Shown here piece by piece: positions 8,732 to 17,998 of a DNA stretch of 56,570 bases. The notes under the pieces were generated by a model that was given only the letters and a program-made list of their open reading frames with translations, was not told the origin of the DNA and searched no databases. The stretch comes from Ruminococcus sp. YE71 (lineage in GTDB: Bacteria; Bacillota; Clostridia; Oscillospirales; Ruminococcaceae), in assembly GCF_900119155.1 (NCBI RefSeq), contig NZ_FPIR01000006.1, positions 174,068-230,637 on the forward strand. Reading direction: 5' to 3'. A program made the position numbers and the translations under genes. The first letter of the stretch is position 1. Every line of letters starts with the position of its first letter.

Positions 8732-8769
8732 CATAAGAACCTGCTTTTTGTTTTGGGATCCATTTTTAT
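8732..8769 (+). repeat. Right direct repeat of the 3.8-8.8 kb island
   Basis: CATAAGAACCTGCTTTTTGT and onward, 36 of 38 identical to 3831-3868, followed by CTTGCAGAAACCGCGGCTAT without the hairpin insert seen in the left copy. Confidence 0.75.
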
Positions 8770-8840
8770 TTCCTTGCAGAAACCGCGGCTATGAATAACG
8801 CAGCCATCCGACAAGCTAAAAAACCAAGGTGTAAAAAGAC

Positions 8841-11686
8841 TTACTTGATGGTAACAGTCACAGCCCTCTGGTTCAGGTTGCTGATATCCCACTTGCCGTC
8901 AACTCTCGCGCCGACTGCGAGCTGATAGGTTCCTGCGGGGACCTTAGTCCTGGTGTAGACGGTTCTGGTCGCATCGAACTGATCGAGCAGTCTCCACTTG
9001 CCTGCGGAATAATATGCGACCGCGTACTTTTCAGCACCCGGGACCGCATCCCAGCTGAGCCTGAACGCATTGCCCCGTACCTCAACATTAACTTGGGGAT
9101 AAACAGGTGCATTCGGGGTCACAACGATCGCATTTGAAGTGTCGGTGAACCACTCGCCGTCGAGCTTTGTGATAACAGCTACCTTGTACTCCTTGACCGG
9201 GGTCAGTCCCGTGATGGTGTAGGTGTTGCTGTCACACTCTGCGATCTTCGTCCACTCGCCGTTGAGGTAAGCCATTACCGCATAGCTTTCGGCGCCTCTG
9301 ACCGCAGTCCAGTCGAGTCTGACTGCGCCGTCACCCTTGACGTATGTGATGACAGGAGGGACGTAGGTACTTGCATCACCTATCACCCATACAGCGGAAA
9401 CAGTATTCTTATATCCTCCGACGCCTGTGATCGTAATGGTATGCTCTCCCGCGTCTACGGCAGAGGTCTCGCCCGACACAGTATAGTCGATACCCTCGGT
9501 CAGGACAGTGTCGCCGAACTTAACGGTGAATTTCGGCGTGATCTCCTCGCCTGTATAAACGATGTGCCTACGCTCGAAGGAGACAGCAGCTAAGGAAATG
9601 TCGATCGCACCCAGCTCATACTCCACGTTCACGGTCACGTCACTGTCGGGCATTGTCAGCGTATCGCCGTCGATCGTTCCCGCACTTGCTGTGTATCCCG
9701 TGAGATCGTGACCTGCGGGAAGAGTATTGCCGAGGGTGACTGTTTCATCCTTTGCCGCGTAGTACTTTCCGTTATACGCAAGACCTGTGCCGTAAGCCGT
9801 GATACCGCTGACATTGTACTGAGTTGCCTTGCTGCCGCCGACTGTCACATATTCGCCTGCGGTAATGGTGTGAGCAGGCTTGCTCGTATCCGCCAGGGTG
9901 TGTTTTTCCACGGAGGTGGGCTGTACCGTGTAGTAAACATTCGTGCATTTTATAGAAGCAGAAGCAGCATCATATTTGCAGCCGATCGGGTGGAACTTTG
10001 AACCGCCGCTGTATTCACCTGCAAAGAGACAGTCGCTCATCGTGATATTAGCATTGTCAGCCCATCCGATAATACCGCCGACATTCACAAAATCACTGTA
10101 ATATGCCTTGCTGCCGATAGTTCCGCTGTATACCACGCTGCGGAAACGCTGCTGTTCAGATTGACATCCGCGGTCACATTGATATTTTCGATGGTATTTT
10201 TGCCGTCAGCAAAACCTGCAAGAGCCGCACAATGCTGTCCGCCTGTGATACTGCCGCCAACTGTCAGATTTTTGATAGTTGCGCCGTCAATGCAGGAGAA
10301 TACAGCTTCTTTACCTGCACTGCCTGAAATGTCGGCAGTGATCGTATGTCCCGCTCCGTCGAAATTGCCCTTGAACGGATGCTCCCTGCTTCCTGCCATC
10401 GTGCTGACGGCAATATCATTCATCAGTCTGAAATACACGCCGTCTGTTGCATCTGCATCACAGAAGGCTTTGAACTTATCCCAGTCGTCGGCAGTGTATA
10501 TCCTATACGGAACATATGACGTGCCGCTTCCGCCCAGAGTGCCTGCCTCTGTATTATACTGCGCCGTAACGGTACGGTCCTGCGGACCGTTGATAATGTA
10601 TTTGTAGCTGTCACCCGACCAGCCCGAGAACTTGCAGCACTTGCCGTTTTTGTAATAATACTTGGGCGGCTCGGGAGGTGTGGTGCTCTTGTTGTAATCG
10701 ACAGTCTGAGTTTTCAGCACCGTGCCGTCAGCACCCTTGAAGGTCACGTTGTAGTCAAAGGTATGCACCCTGACCGTCCTCTTTTTTGTTGAGATACTTC
10801 TGTTACTGTAAACGGCGGCTGAAATATCGCAGGTGTAATCATTTGCCTGATTAGCGAACGGCATGACCGAGAAACTTGTATTCTCGTTAAACCGCAACGA
10901 GCCGGCAGGAGCACCGCTGAAGCTGAATACTTTCTGCTGATCGGGGTATTTTGCGCCGTACAGGTCATACACTACGCCGCCCGACAAGGTATAGTTTGCT
11001 GCCTTATTATCTGTCGGGACATAGATATCGCCGTCGCAGACCAGCGAAGAAATGCCAAAGGGCTAAACTCCCTCTCCGTTCTTCTCATAGTAGAATGTTG
11101 TATCAGTGGTACGGTTCGAGCCCACACCTGTGTCTTTCCAGCTGTCGAAATAAGCCGAGGTCTTGCCAAAATGCAGGGTATTACCGTTAGTAGCGCCGTT
11201 GATGGTTGAGATCTTACAGCCGAATTTTCCTTCCCACAAGGTGATTGTATTGATGCCGCAGTAAGCCACGGGGTCAGCAGCTTTAATGGTAACTCTTTCA
11301 ACATAGAATTCGGATTTGTCGGCGGTCTTTCCCCAGACAGAAAGATCAAGGCTGTCGGGAATGCCCTGTACCGTAAAGCTCTGAACATTAGAGCCCGATG
11401 TTTCGGCAACCTTATCGATGAACTCATAACCTGTCTTTGCGTTTGTAAGTACTTCGTTTCCCGAGGCCGTGACCTTCGGATACTTATAATTCAGACGAAT
11501 ATAGTTTGCCCTGTTGTTATTATCGTTTACAACGTTCCAGTAGACCGTGACCACATACTCTGGCGGAGCCGTTGCCGCTTCAGCTGTAAGATCGACCCAC
11601 GACAGTCCGCTGCTTCCGACCATCATCAGTCCTGTGACTGCAAAAGCCGTGCCCCGTCTGAGCAGGCCTGTGATTTTGTTTGACAT
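8841..11686 (-). pseudogene. Large secreted GLUG/Fn3 surface protein broken by one stop and one frameshift
   Basis: One gene of about 948 codons in three pieces. It starts at ATG 11686 (GGGGAAGG upstream) with a Sec signal peptide ending near AEAATA and a beta-rich domain. An in-frame TAG at 11063-11065 interrupts it. The same frame continues (SGGVVYDLYGAKYPDQQKV), passes an InlB-like YNVTFKGADGTVLKTQ repeat and GLUG-like repeats (IKNLTVGGSITGGQHCAALA), and is lost near 10140. From there another frame carries VVYSGTIGSKAYYSDF to the end. The C-terminus has a MBG-like domain and two Fn3-like domains ending TVTIK. The last two are homologous to those of the protein at 14436-15860. Two lesions suggest a dying gene; TAG read-through cannot be excluded. 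Confidence 0.75.
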
Positions 11687-11879
11687 TTTAAACCTTCCCC
11701 TTACTTTTGAGACTGTAAGTACCGATGGGACTTACGGAGTAATTATACTCTTATTTTCGTGTGTTGTCAATGGAAAGATGTATTTTTATACATGAGGGCT
11801 ATTCTCTCGGCAGTATGTATCGGCAGATCACAGAAAAGCCCCGCAGCTCATCACTGCGGGGGTCTGTGGTTCTTTCAGG

Positions 11880-13928
11880 TCATCTGCGCTTTCTCACGAT
11901 GACAGCGGCTGCTGCCGCAAGACCCAGAGCCGCGAACGCTATGCCCTCTGCCGACCCTGTGGAGGGGTTCGGATCGGAAGAGCCTGCGGACGCCGACGCT
12001 GTGCCTGTTGCCGCGGCTGCGGAAGCGGAAGCGGAAGTTGAAGTCGAAGCGGAAGTCCCGTCAGCCGAAGAGCTGTCCGCAGACGAACTTTCGGTGCTTT
12101 CGGTGCTGACTGTCTGACCGTCTGTCGGGGGGGCGCCGAGGTTCGCAGCTGCGCCGACAGTCGTTTCGGCAGCCTGCTCGCCGTTGATGTACAGGTAGTA
12201 GGTCACGCCTTCTTCAAGGGCTTCGCTTGAGAACACGATGTGGTTCGCACTCTTGACGGCTTTACCCGAATAGAGCACATTCCCGTCCGCGACCTTTATC
12301 TCGAAGCTGTCGCCGTCATTCAGGGTGATGGCTGTGCCGCCCTGACCGCCGAAACCGTTGTCGCCGCCGTCGGGCTTGGTGGGAGGTTCCTGTCCGCCGA
12401 AACCGCTGTCATCGCCGTCGGGTTTGGTGGGAGGCTCCTGTCCGCCGAAACCGCTGTCGTCGCCGTCGGGCTTGGTAGGAGGTTCCTGTCCGCCGAAGCC
12501 GCTGTCGTCACTGTCGGGTTTGGTGGGAGGTTCCTGTCCGTCACCGGGCTGACCGCCGCCGGGATTACCGCCGCCCATTCCGCCTGCGCCGAAGGTGATG
12601 TACTTTCCCGAAGTGGGGGAAGTCGCCATCTGTGACATACCCACGCCGATGACCGTTCCGCCAGTCACGTTGAAATTGCAGTTGAAATCGCCGTAATCGA
12701 GAGCGGCATTGTCACCCATCGACGAACCGAAGACCTCGGTATAGCCGCCCGAAATGTTGATGTCGCCGTTGGAGTCGAGACCGTCGCCGTCGGCGTTGAT
12801 GTACCACTCGCCGCCCGTGATGTTCAGCTCGAAGGAATAGCCCGTAAGGTCGCCGTTCGCGGCATTCACGCCGTCGTCGGTCGAACGGATGCTGCCGCTG
12901 CCGCCGTTGAGGTTCACGACCGCGCCCTCGAAGCCCTCATAGCTGTTCTCAACAACGATGGTCGGACCGTTACCGTCCCCCGAACCGATGTTGAGCAGAT
13001 AATCGGAATGTATGCCGTCATCGCCCGCGTTGATGGTGATGTTTCCGCCGAGGATGTTCAGCGACTCGCCGCCATCGGTGCCGTTGAGGTGTATGGCGTC
13101 GTCAGCCGAAGTGACGCTGATATTTCCGCCGGTGATGTTCAGCTCACCGTCCGCCACGATGCCGTCGTCGCCTGCACTGATGGTGATGTCGCCGCCGTTG
13201 ATGTTCACTACCGCTTCCGAAGTCTCGTCGTCCTCATCGGGGGAAGATTTCAGACCGTCGCCGTCGGCCGTGAGGTCGAGGGTACCGCCGTTCACAGTCA
13301 CCGAACCGTCGCTCGAAAGCGCGTTGTTCACCGCCTTCACGTTAAGGGTCACCCCTTCGGAAACGGTGATGTCTGCGCCCTCGCCGCCCTTGATGCCGTT
13401 CTTGCACGCCGAGCCGTCGGCGGTGAGAGTGCCGCTGCCCGAGAACACAACGTTCGCGTTCGACTTTATCTTGACCGCCGCACCCTCGAAATCAGCGGCG
13501 GCAGTCTCGTCGGCGGAATCCTCGTTTGCGGGGTCTTCCGCGTCGGTGAGGGTGTTCTCGCCCTCAATGACGATCTCTGCGGAAGCCTCCTTGCCTATCT
13601 TCAGCGGCGAAGTCTCCGAAGAGGTGAGCCTGATGTCGGAAAGCACCAGCACAACGCCCTCGGTGCCTTTCTTGACGGTGATGCTGCCCTCGGCACATTC
13701 GCCCGTGACCACGTAGGTACCTGCGGCGCTGATGGTGAGTTCCGTGCCGCTGATGTCAAAGCCCTCGCCGTCGGTGTCCGAAGCGCTGATGCCCGTGTCG
13801 GTGAAGGTGAACACGTTATCAGCCGTATCTTCGTCGTATGCGAGAGCGCTCATAACGCCTGTCTGTGTGAGTATAAGGGTCGCAGCCGCCGCTGCGGATA
13901 TTGCTTTCTTTGTGATCCTTGCTTTCAT
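11880..13928 (-). CDS. Sortase-anchored beta-helix protein (Cthe_2159-like carbohydrate-binding domain)
   Basis: A 682-residue surface protein. The signal peptide (MKARITKKAISAAAAATLIL) is followed by an all-beta region with short repeats ending in DDGI, DGDGLKSS, DDAIHLNG and GDDGIHSD. This is the pattern of the Cthe_2159/DUF4353 beta-helix family that binds acidic sugars or cellulose. A linker with four 16-residue repeats (QEPPTKPD.DDSGFGG) and a small beta domain follow. The end has NPSTG, a hydrophobic span and RKRR: a sortase sorting signal. The start is ATG 13928 with GGAGGAAAAGATC before it; the upstream in-frame start lacks a site. It stands alone. Substrate is not determined by the sequence. 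Confidence 0.85.
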   Translation of the reverse strand: MKARITKKAISAAAAATLILTQTGVMSALAYDEDTADNVFTFTDTGISASDTDGEGFDISGTELTISAAGTYVVTGECAEGSITVKKGTEGVVLVLSDIRLTSSETSPLKIGKEASAEIVIEGENTLTDAEDPANEDSADETAAADFEGAAVKIKSNANVVFSGSGTLTADGSACKNGIKGGEGADITVSEGVTLNVKAVNNALSSDGSVTVNGGTLDLTADGDGLKSSPDEDDETSEAVVNINGGDITISAGDDGIVADGELNITGGNISVTSADDAIHLNGTDGGESLNILGGNITINAGDDGIHSDYLLNIGSGDGNGPTIVVENSYEGFEGAVVNLNGGSGSIRSTDDGVNAANGDLTGYSFELNITGGEWYINADGDGLDSNGDINISGGYTEVFGSSMGDNAALDYGDFNCNFNVTGGTVIGVGMSQMATSPTSGKYITFGAGGMGGGNPGGGQPGDGQEPPTKPDSDDSGFGGQEPPTKPDGDDSGFGGQEPPTKPDGDDSGFGGQEPPTKPDGGDNGFGGQGGTAITLNDGDSFEIKVADGNVLYSGKAVKSANHIVFSSEALEEGVTYYLYINGEQAAETTVGAAANLGAPPTDGQTVSTESTESSSADSSSADGTSASTSTSASASAAAATGTASASAGSSDPNPSTGSAEGIAFAALGLAAAAAVIVRKRR
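12345..12540 (-). repeat. Four tandem 48-bp repeats in the linker of the sortase-anchored protein
   Basis: Each unit encodes Q-E-P-P-T-K-P-D-(G/S)-D-D-S-G-F-G-G with minor changes. The near-identical DNA makes copy-number change by slippage likely. Confidence 0.85.
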
Positions 13929-14049
13929 GATCTTTTCCTCCTTCATGCAGTGCGGATGTTGTTTCCGCCTTTCTGTATACAAGTATATCCCGCTAACTTA
14001 AAATCTGCTTTAAGCTGTGCTTTAAATTAACTTAAAATTTCAGCGGCAG

Positions 14050-14268
14050 TTAAGGCAACACCGCACAACCACCAGCTCGCGCCTTTGCACGTCATATGCC
14101 GTATCAAGCATAAGCTTGATACACATATTATTCCGTCAGATTGCCCAAATTCTCCTTGACTTGCGTCAGCAAGTCAAGGAGAATTTAGACAATCTGACGA
14201 AAAATCTGTGGCACCAGCTTCGCTGGTGCGGCGCATCTGACGCACAATGGTCGTGCGGTATTGCCTTA
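14050..14268. mobile_element. MITE-like palindromic element, 219 bp
   Basis: The ends are inverted repeats: TTAAGGCAACACCGCACAAC at the left and, on the other strand, TTAAGGCAATACCGCACGAC at the right (two mismatches in 20). Inside is a nested hairpin: CGTCAGATTG/CAATCTGACG enclosing an 18-bp perfect stem AAATTCTCCTTGACTTGC around GTCA, plus smaller CACCAGC/GCTGGTG and TATCAAGC/GCTTGATA stems. There is no ORF. A TTAA-like target at both ends is possible. Confidence 0.75.
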
Positions 14269-14435
14269 AGATATATACCGAATTTTTCCAAAAATCCTTG
14301 CATCCCCGAAAAAACTGTGATATAATAATGTAAGGGGACAGGCTGACCGTCCCCTTGCAGAATGTATTTTTATCCGCGCCGCACAGCTGTATCGGCGCGA
14401 AGTCTTTTTTGACAGATCTCAAGGAGGAAAAGATC

Positions 14436-15860
14436 ATGACACACAACTTCACAAAGCGCACTCTCGCAAGTGTGCTGGCAGTTCTCTGCGCTGCGGGCAG
14501 CACTCCTGCAAGCCTGCTGACAAACGGTTTTATCGGCAGCGCGGCTCTCACCGTAAGCGCCGAGGGCGTCGATCCCCTGACACACTTTGACGCTGTTGAG
14601 CCTACCTGCACCAAGGACGGCAACATCGAATACTGGTGGGATCTGCTGACCCTCAAGTTCTATACCGACGCTGACTGCGAGAACGAGATCACCATCTATG
14701 ACACCATCATCCCCGCAACAGGTCACAGCTACGGCGAGCCCGAGTGGACATGGAGCGAGGACAATTCAGCCGCATCCGCAGTCTTCACCTGCTCTGCCTG
14801 CGGCGAGACCGAAACGGCAGAAGCCGCTGTCACAAGCGAGAAGAAGGTATATCCCACCCATGAAAACGAGGGGCTGATAGTATACACCGCCACCGCCGAG
14901 TTTGACGGCAAGACCTACACCGACACAAAGGAAGAAGTTCTTCCCACCAACACGCTGGAGCACTTCGACGCCATCGAGCCCACCTGCACAAAGGACGGTC
15001 AGCCCGAATTCTGGTGGGATCTCCAGACGCTGAAATTCTACCTCGACCCCGACTGCACACAGGAAGTCACCATCTTCGACGTGACTTATCCCAAGTACGG
15101 TCACGACTTCGGCGATACCGCTGAATGGAACTGGAGCGATGACTTCTCGTCCGCCACATTCACAGGCACCTGCGCAAGATGCGGCGAGACCGTCACAGAA
15201 AAGGCTTCCGTGACCGCAGAAACTACCGAACCGACCTGCACTTCCGAGGGACAGACCGTTTACACCGCCGCCTGCACCATCGCAGGAAAGACCTACACCG
15301 ACACCAGGACAGTTGTTCTCGAAAAGCTCACCAACACTCTTCCCGTCATCACCACCAAGAAGGGCAGCGGCTCCGTAAAGCTCAGCTGGACTGCTGTCAA
15401 GGGCGCGGAGAAGTACGCAGTCGTTGCTTATGTGAACGGTTCCTGGAAGAAGCTCGCAGAGGGCAACACCGATACTTACACCGTGACAGGTCTTACCGCA
15501 GGCAAGACCTATAAGGTAGCCGTTATCGCAAAGGTGGACGGCAAGTGGATCACCGACGTCTCCAACGCTGTCGAAGTGACCGCAGGCGAGGTATCGCCGT
15601 ACCCCGAAGTGTCCACGGAGATCAATGATAAAGAAGTACGCATAAGCTGGGAGCCCGTTTCGGGAGCAGAAGCCTACGCTATCGCCTACTACAGATCAGG
15701 CAAGTGGAGAGTGTTAAAGCAGCTTCCCCCTTCCGTGACATACTATGTCTTCAAAAACATCCCCACAGGCACTTACAAGATCGCAGTGGCAGCCAAGTTA
15801 AACGGCAAGTGGGATACCACCGGCATCACGAACAAAGCGATCACCATAATAATCAAATAA
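14436..15860 (+). CDS. Secreted repeat protein with two Fn3-like C-terminal domains
   Basis: A 474-residue secreted protein of unknown role. A signal peptide (RTLASVLAVLCAAGSTPASL, cut near VSAEG) is followed by two homologous units. Each begins with HFDA(V/I)EPTCTKDG and a WWDLLTLKFY-type segment and passes to W-W-S plus a Cys-x-x-Cys pair (CSACGE and CARCGE). Such units are common in surface proteins of gut Clostridia. The last 190 residues are two Fn3-like domains (KLSWTAVKGAEKYAVVAY; RISWEPVSGAEAYAIAYY), the same pair as in the broken gene at 8841-11686. The protein ends in KAITIIIK and has no sorting signal. AAGGAGG precedes ATG 14436. Confidence 0.8.
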   Translation: MTHNFTKRTLASVLAVLCAAGSTPASLLTNGFIGSAALTVSAEGVDPLTHFDAVEPTCTKDGNIEYWWDLLTLKFYTDADCENEITIYDTIIPATGHSYGEPEWTWSEDNSAASAVFTCSACGETETAEAAVTSEKKVYPTHENEGLIVYTATAEFDGKTYTDTKEEVLPTNTLEHFDAIEPTCTKDGQPEFWWDLQTLKFYLDPDCTQEVTIFDVTYPKYGHDFGDTAEWNWSDDFSSATFTGTCARCGETVTEKASVTAETTEPTCTSEGQTVYTAACTIAGKTYTDTRTVVLEKLTNTLPVITTKKGSGSVKLSWTAVKGAEKYAVVAYVNGSWKKLAEGNTDTYTVTGLTAGKTYKVAVIAKVDGKWITDVSNAVEVTAGEVSPYPEVSTEINDKEVRISWEPVSGAEAYAIAYYRSGKWRVLKQLPPSVTYYVFKNIPTGTYKIAVAAKLNGKWDTTGITNKAITIIIK

Positions 15861-15881
15861 CGACCGTCCAAAATAAAAACG

Positions 15882-15914
15882 GCGGCAGCTTCTAAGTGAA
15901 ACTGCCGCTTTTTT
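15882..15914 (+). terminator. Terminator after the Fn3 repeat protein
   Basis: GCGGCAG/CTGCCGC stem followed by six T. Confidence 0.9.
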
Positions 15915-15949
15915 GTGGTGCGTTTTTTTCTGTGAGAACCTTCGCCTTT

Positions 15950-16020
15950 CCAAAGACTTTTAATATGTCGTATGTTTGATGTGAAAGGTACGTTTGGCTC
16001 TCTACATTTCAAAGAGATGT
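15950..16020 (+). repeat. Fragment of the interspersed 400-bp element
   Basis: TCCAAAGACTTTTAATATGTCG and the following GTTTG.TGTGA and CATTTCA.GAGATG match the core of the full element at 39781-40178. Confidence 0.55.
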
Positions 16021-16040
16021 ACTTTAAGAAAAACCAAGCA

Positions 16041-17453
16041 TCATCTGTAGCTGCCGTATTTTGCTTTGAAGGCGTTTTTGGCTTCGTACATTGCCTGATC
16101 GGCGCGCTGGAAGAGCGACTCGAAAGTGCTGTCGTCGGGGGTCTGTTCTGCCATGCCGACCGCCGCGGAGTATCTGAGCCACGGTTCGAGGGCGGAGTTC
16201 CCGAAGCTCTCTGTGAACGCCGAACTGAGCGACCCTGCAAGGCGTTCCCTGTCGTCGAAGTCTTGACCTTTGAGTATCGCCACGAACTCGTCGCCGCCGA
16301 TGCGGTACACGGGCGAGTGCTTGAAAGTCTCGCAGATCATGCGGCAGCAGCCGCTGATATAGGTGTCCCCTGCCTTGTGACCGTGCTCGTCGTTGATCCG
16401 TTTCAGATTATTCAGATCGACCATCACCACGGCAAGACCGCTGTCATTTTCCTTCATCGCTTCTTCAAGTTCGGCGGCTTTTTTGATATACGCCGCCTTG
16501 CTGCCGACACCCGTCAGGTTATCCTTGTAGGCTTCAAGGCTTATCTGACCTATCTGAGCGTTCTTGAAGCGGATGTCCTTTTCCGCCTGACTCAGGTTCT
16601 GCATATATTTAAGGTTATTCTTCATGAAGGTCACGAACAGGTGGTAGATGTCCTCTATCTCATCCCCCGTCCGAATGTCGAGCTGTTCCATCACGGCGAT
16701 GTTGTTCTGATGATCTGTCTCGGTCTCGTAGGCGAATTTGTCGGTCGCCTGCTTCATGCGGTTGATCGGACCCGTCACCATCTTCTGCATGGTATGTACG
16801 TCGATAAGCGCGATCAGAAGAGTTATCAGCACCAGCAGGGCGAGCATTTTCAGCACGAAGTTTATGTCCTGCCTGTGCAGTTTCTCCACCGAGAAATCCA
16901 CGCACACATGACAGCAGTAATTGCCCTTGCTGTCGAACACGGGACGCATATAGGTCAGCATATATCCGTCCACCGTGTCGCCTGTCAGGACGGGTATCTC
17001 CTTTCCCTCGCAGAGGTCGGTGAGATAGGGCACGACGGCAGGGTCGGGTTCGTAGATCGTCCCCGGCGGATCGGCATCGAGACTGTAGTCGCTGTCAAGG
17101 TCGAAGATGACCTCTCCCCCCTCGGGAACAAAATGATAAACGTACATATATAAGACGTCGGGGTAGTTCGATTTCAGGAACACAAGATTCTCACGTATCT
17201 CATTGTACTCCTCAAGCTCAAAGTTCTTCTCCATGTAAAGCTGAACTTTATCATGGTCGAACTCCTCAGACATCATTATCGTGGCACTCTTCCCCATAGC
17301 TGTGTACTCTTCTTTCGTTCTCCTCTCGAACCTAAGATACACAACGAAAACTACCGCGGCGATTATAACAAGAAAACTCGCGATAAACAACAACGGCAAC
17401 CGCACAGATATAGATATCTGCTTCCTGCTAACACTTCCGCTTCCGTCACTCAT
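16041..17453 (-). CDS. Membrane diguanylate cyclase with an extracellular sensor
   Basis: Makes c-di-GMP from two GTP. The 470-residue protein has a TM segment at about 16-38, an extracellular Cache-like sensor to about 210 (YMLTYMRPVFDSKGNYCCHV is the typical PDC end), a second TM and a HAMP-like helix, then a coiled coil and a C-terminal GGDEF domain (DNLTGVGSKAAYIKKA and RIGGDEFVAIL). The GGDEF motif is intact, so it should be active; no RxxD inhibitory site is seen four residues before it. The start is ATG 17453 with GGGGGA upstream; an in-frame ATG at 17501 has no site. The gene stands alone between repeat fragments. Confidence 0.88.
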   Translation of the reverse strand: MSDGSGSVSRKQISISVRLPLLFIASFLVIIAAVVFVVYLRFERRTKEEYTAMGKSATIMMSEEFDHDKVQLYMEKNFELEEYNEIRENLVFLKSNYPDVLYMYVYHFVPEGGEVIFDLDSDYSLDADPPGTIYEPDPAVVPYLTDLCEGKEIPVLTGDTVDGYMLTYMRPVFDSKGNYCCHVCVDFSVEKLHRQDINFVLKMLALLVLITLLIALIDVHTMQKMVTGPINRMKQATDKFAYETETDHQNNIAVMEQLDIRTGDEIEDIYHLFVTFMKNNLKYMQNLSQAEKDIRFKNAQIGQISLEAYKDNLTGVGSKAAYIKKAAELEEAMKENDSGLAVVMVDLNNLKRINDEHGHKAGDTYISGCCRMICETFKHSPVYRIGGDEFVAILKGQDFDDRERLAGSLSSAFTESFGNSALEPWLRYSAAVGMAEQTPDDSTFESLFQRADQAMYEAKNAFKAKYGSYR

Positions 17454-17504
17454 GACCCATCCCCCATTTTCACACATATCGCTTACGGCGCTCTTTTTCA
17501 AAAT

Positions 17505-17754
17505 AGCTTGCCCCTTGCCAAAAAGACGTTCGATAGAGCGTAACGCACCATTTGAGCGTATTTGTCAGATAACATCTTTTGAAATGTCAATGGACTATCT
17601 TCCCGACCCCAACAAACTAACAACATATTAAAAGTTTCAGGAAAGGGGTCTGGGGGAGAACCCTTTTTCAAGCCGTGCGAAGCTAAGGCGGACGTGCGAA
17701 GCTAAGGCGGACGTGCGAAGCTAAGGCGGGTTTCCCCCAGCAAGACCTGCACTC
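17505..17754 (+). repeat. Left-truncated copy of the interspersed 400-bp element
   Basis: It starts inside the element with CCCCTTGCCAAAAAGACGTT, shows the AACAACATATTAAAAGTTTC core and GGGGAGAACCCTTTTT. It then has three tandem copies of CGTGCGAAGCTAAGGCGGA and the right terminal repeat ending CAAGACCTGCACTC. Confidence 0.7.
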
Positions 17755-17939
17755 TTGAAGAAAAAGGCACCATATGCAATATGTTTGGAATATGTATAAT
17801 CTGTGTATTATTATACCATGTTTCTCCTTTTGGTTCAAGTGTTTCCATGAAAAATATCTCAAAAGATTACTGACGCACAAATATTCGGTGGGATTTTTGG
17901 GCATTTATACAAATCGTCGGGGCTTTACCTTTTTGGATA

Positions 17940-17968
17940 ATGACACGGGAAAAGTTCCATGATATAAT
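17940..17968 (+). promoter_or_regulatory. Promoter of the DacA-type gene (ATGACA-17-TATAAT)
   Basis: ATGACA at 17940-17945 and TATAAT at 17963-17968 with a 17-base spacer, 31 bases before the ATG. The 17755-17939 stretch holds nothing recognisable. Confidence 0.6.
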
Positions 17969-17998
17969 TATATAAACAAAAGAAACTTCGGAGGCAAA

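Noticed and set aside
12240..13716. Long plus-strand ORFs opposite the sortase-anchored protein
   Set aside because: They mirror the repeats of the minus-strand gene and have no ribosome binding sites; typical shadow frames.
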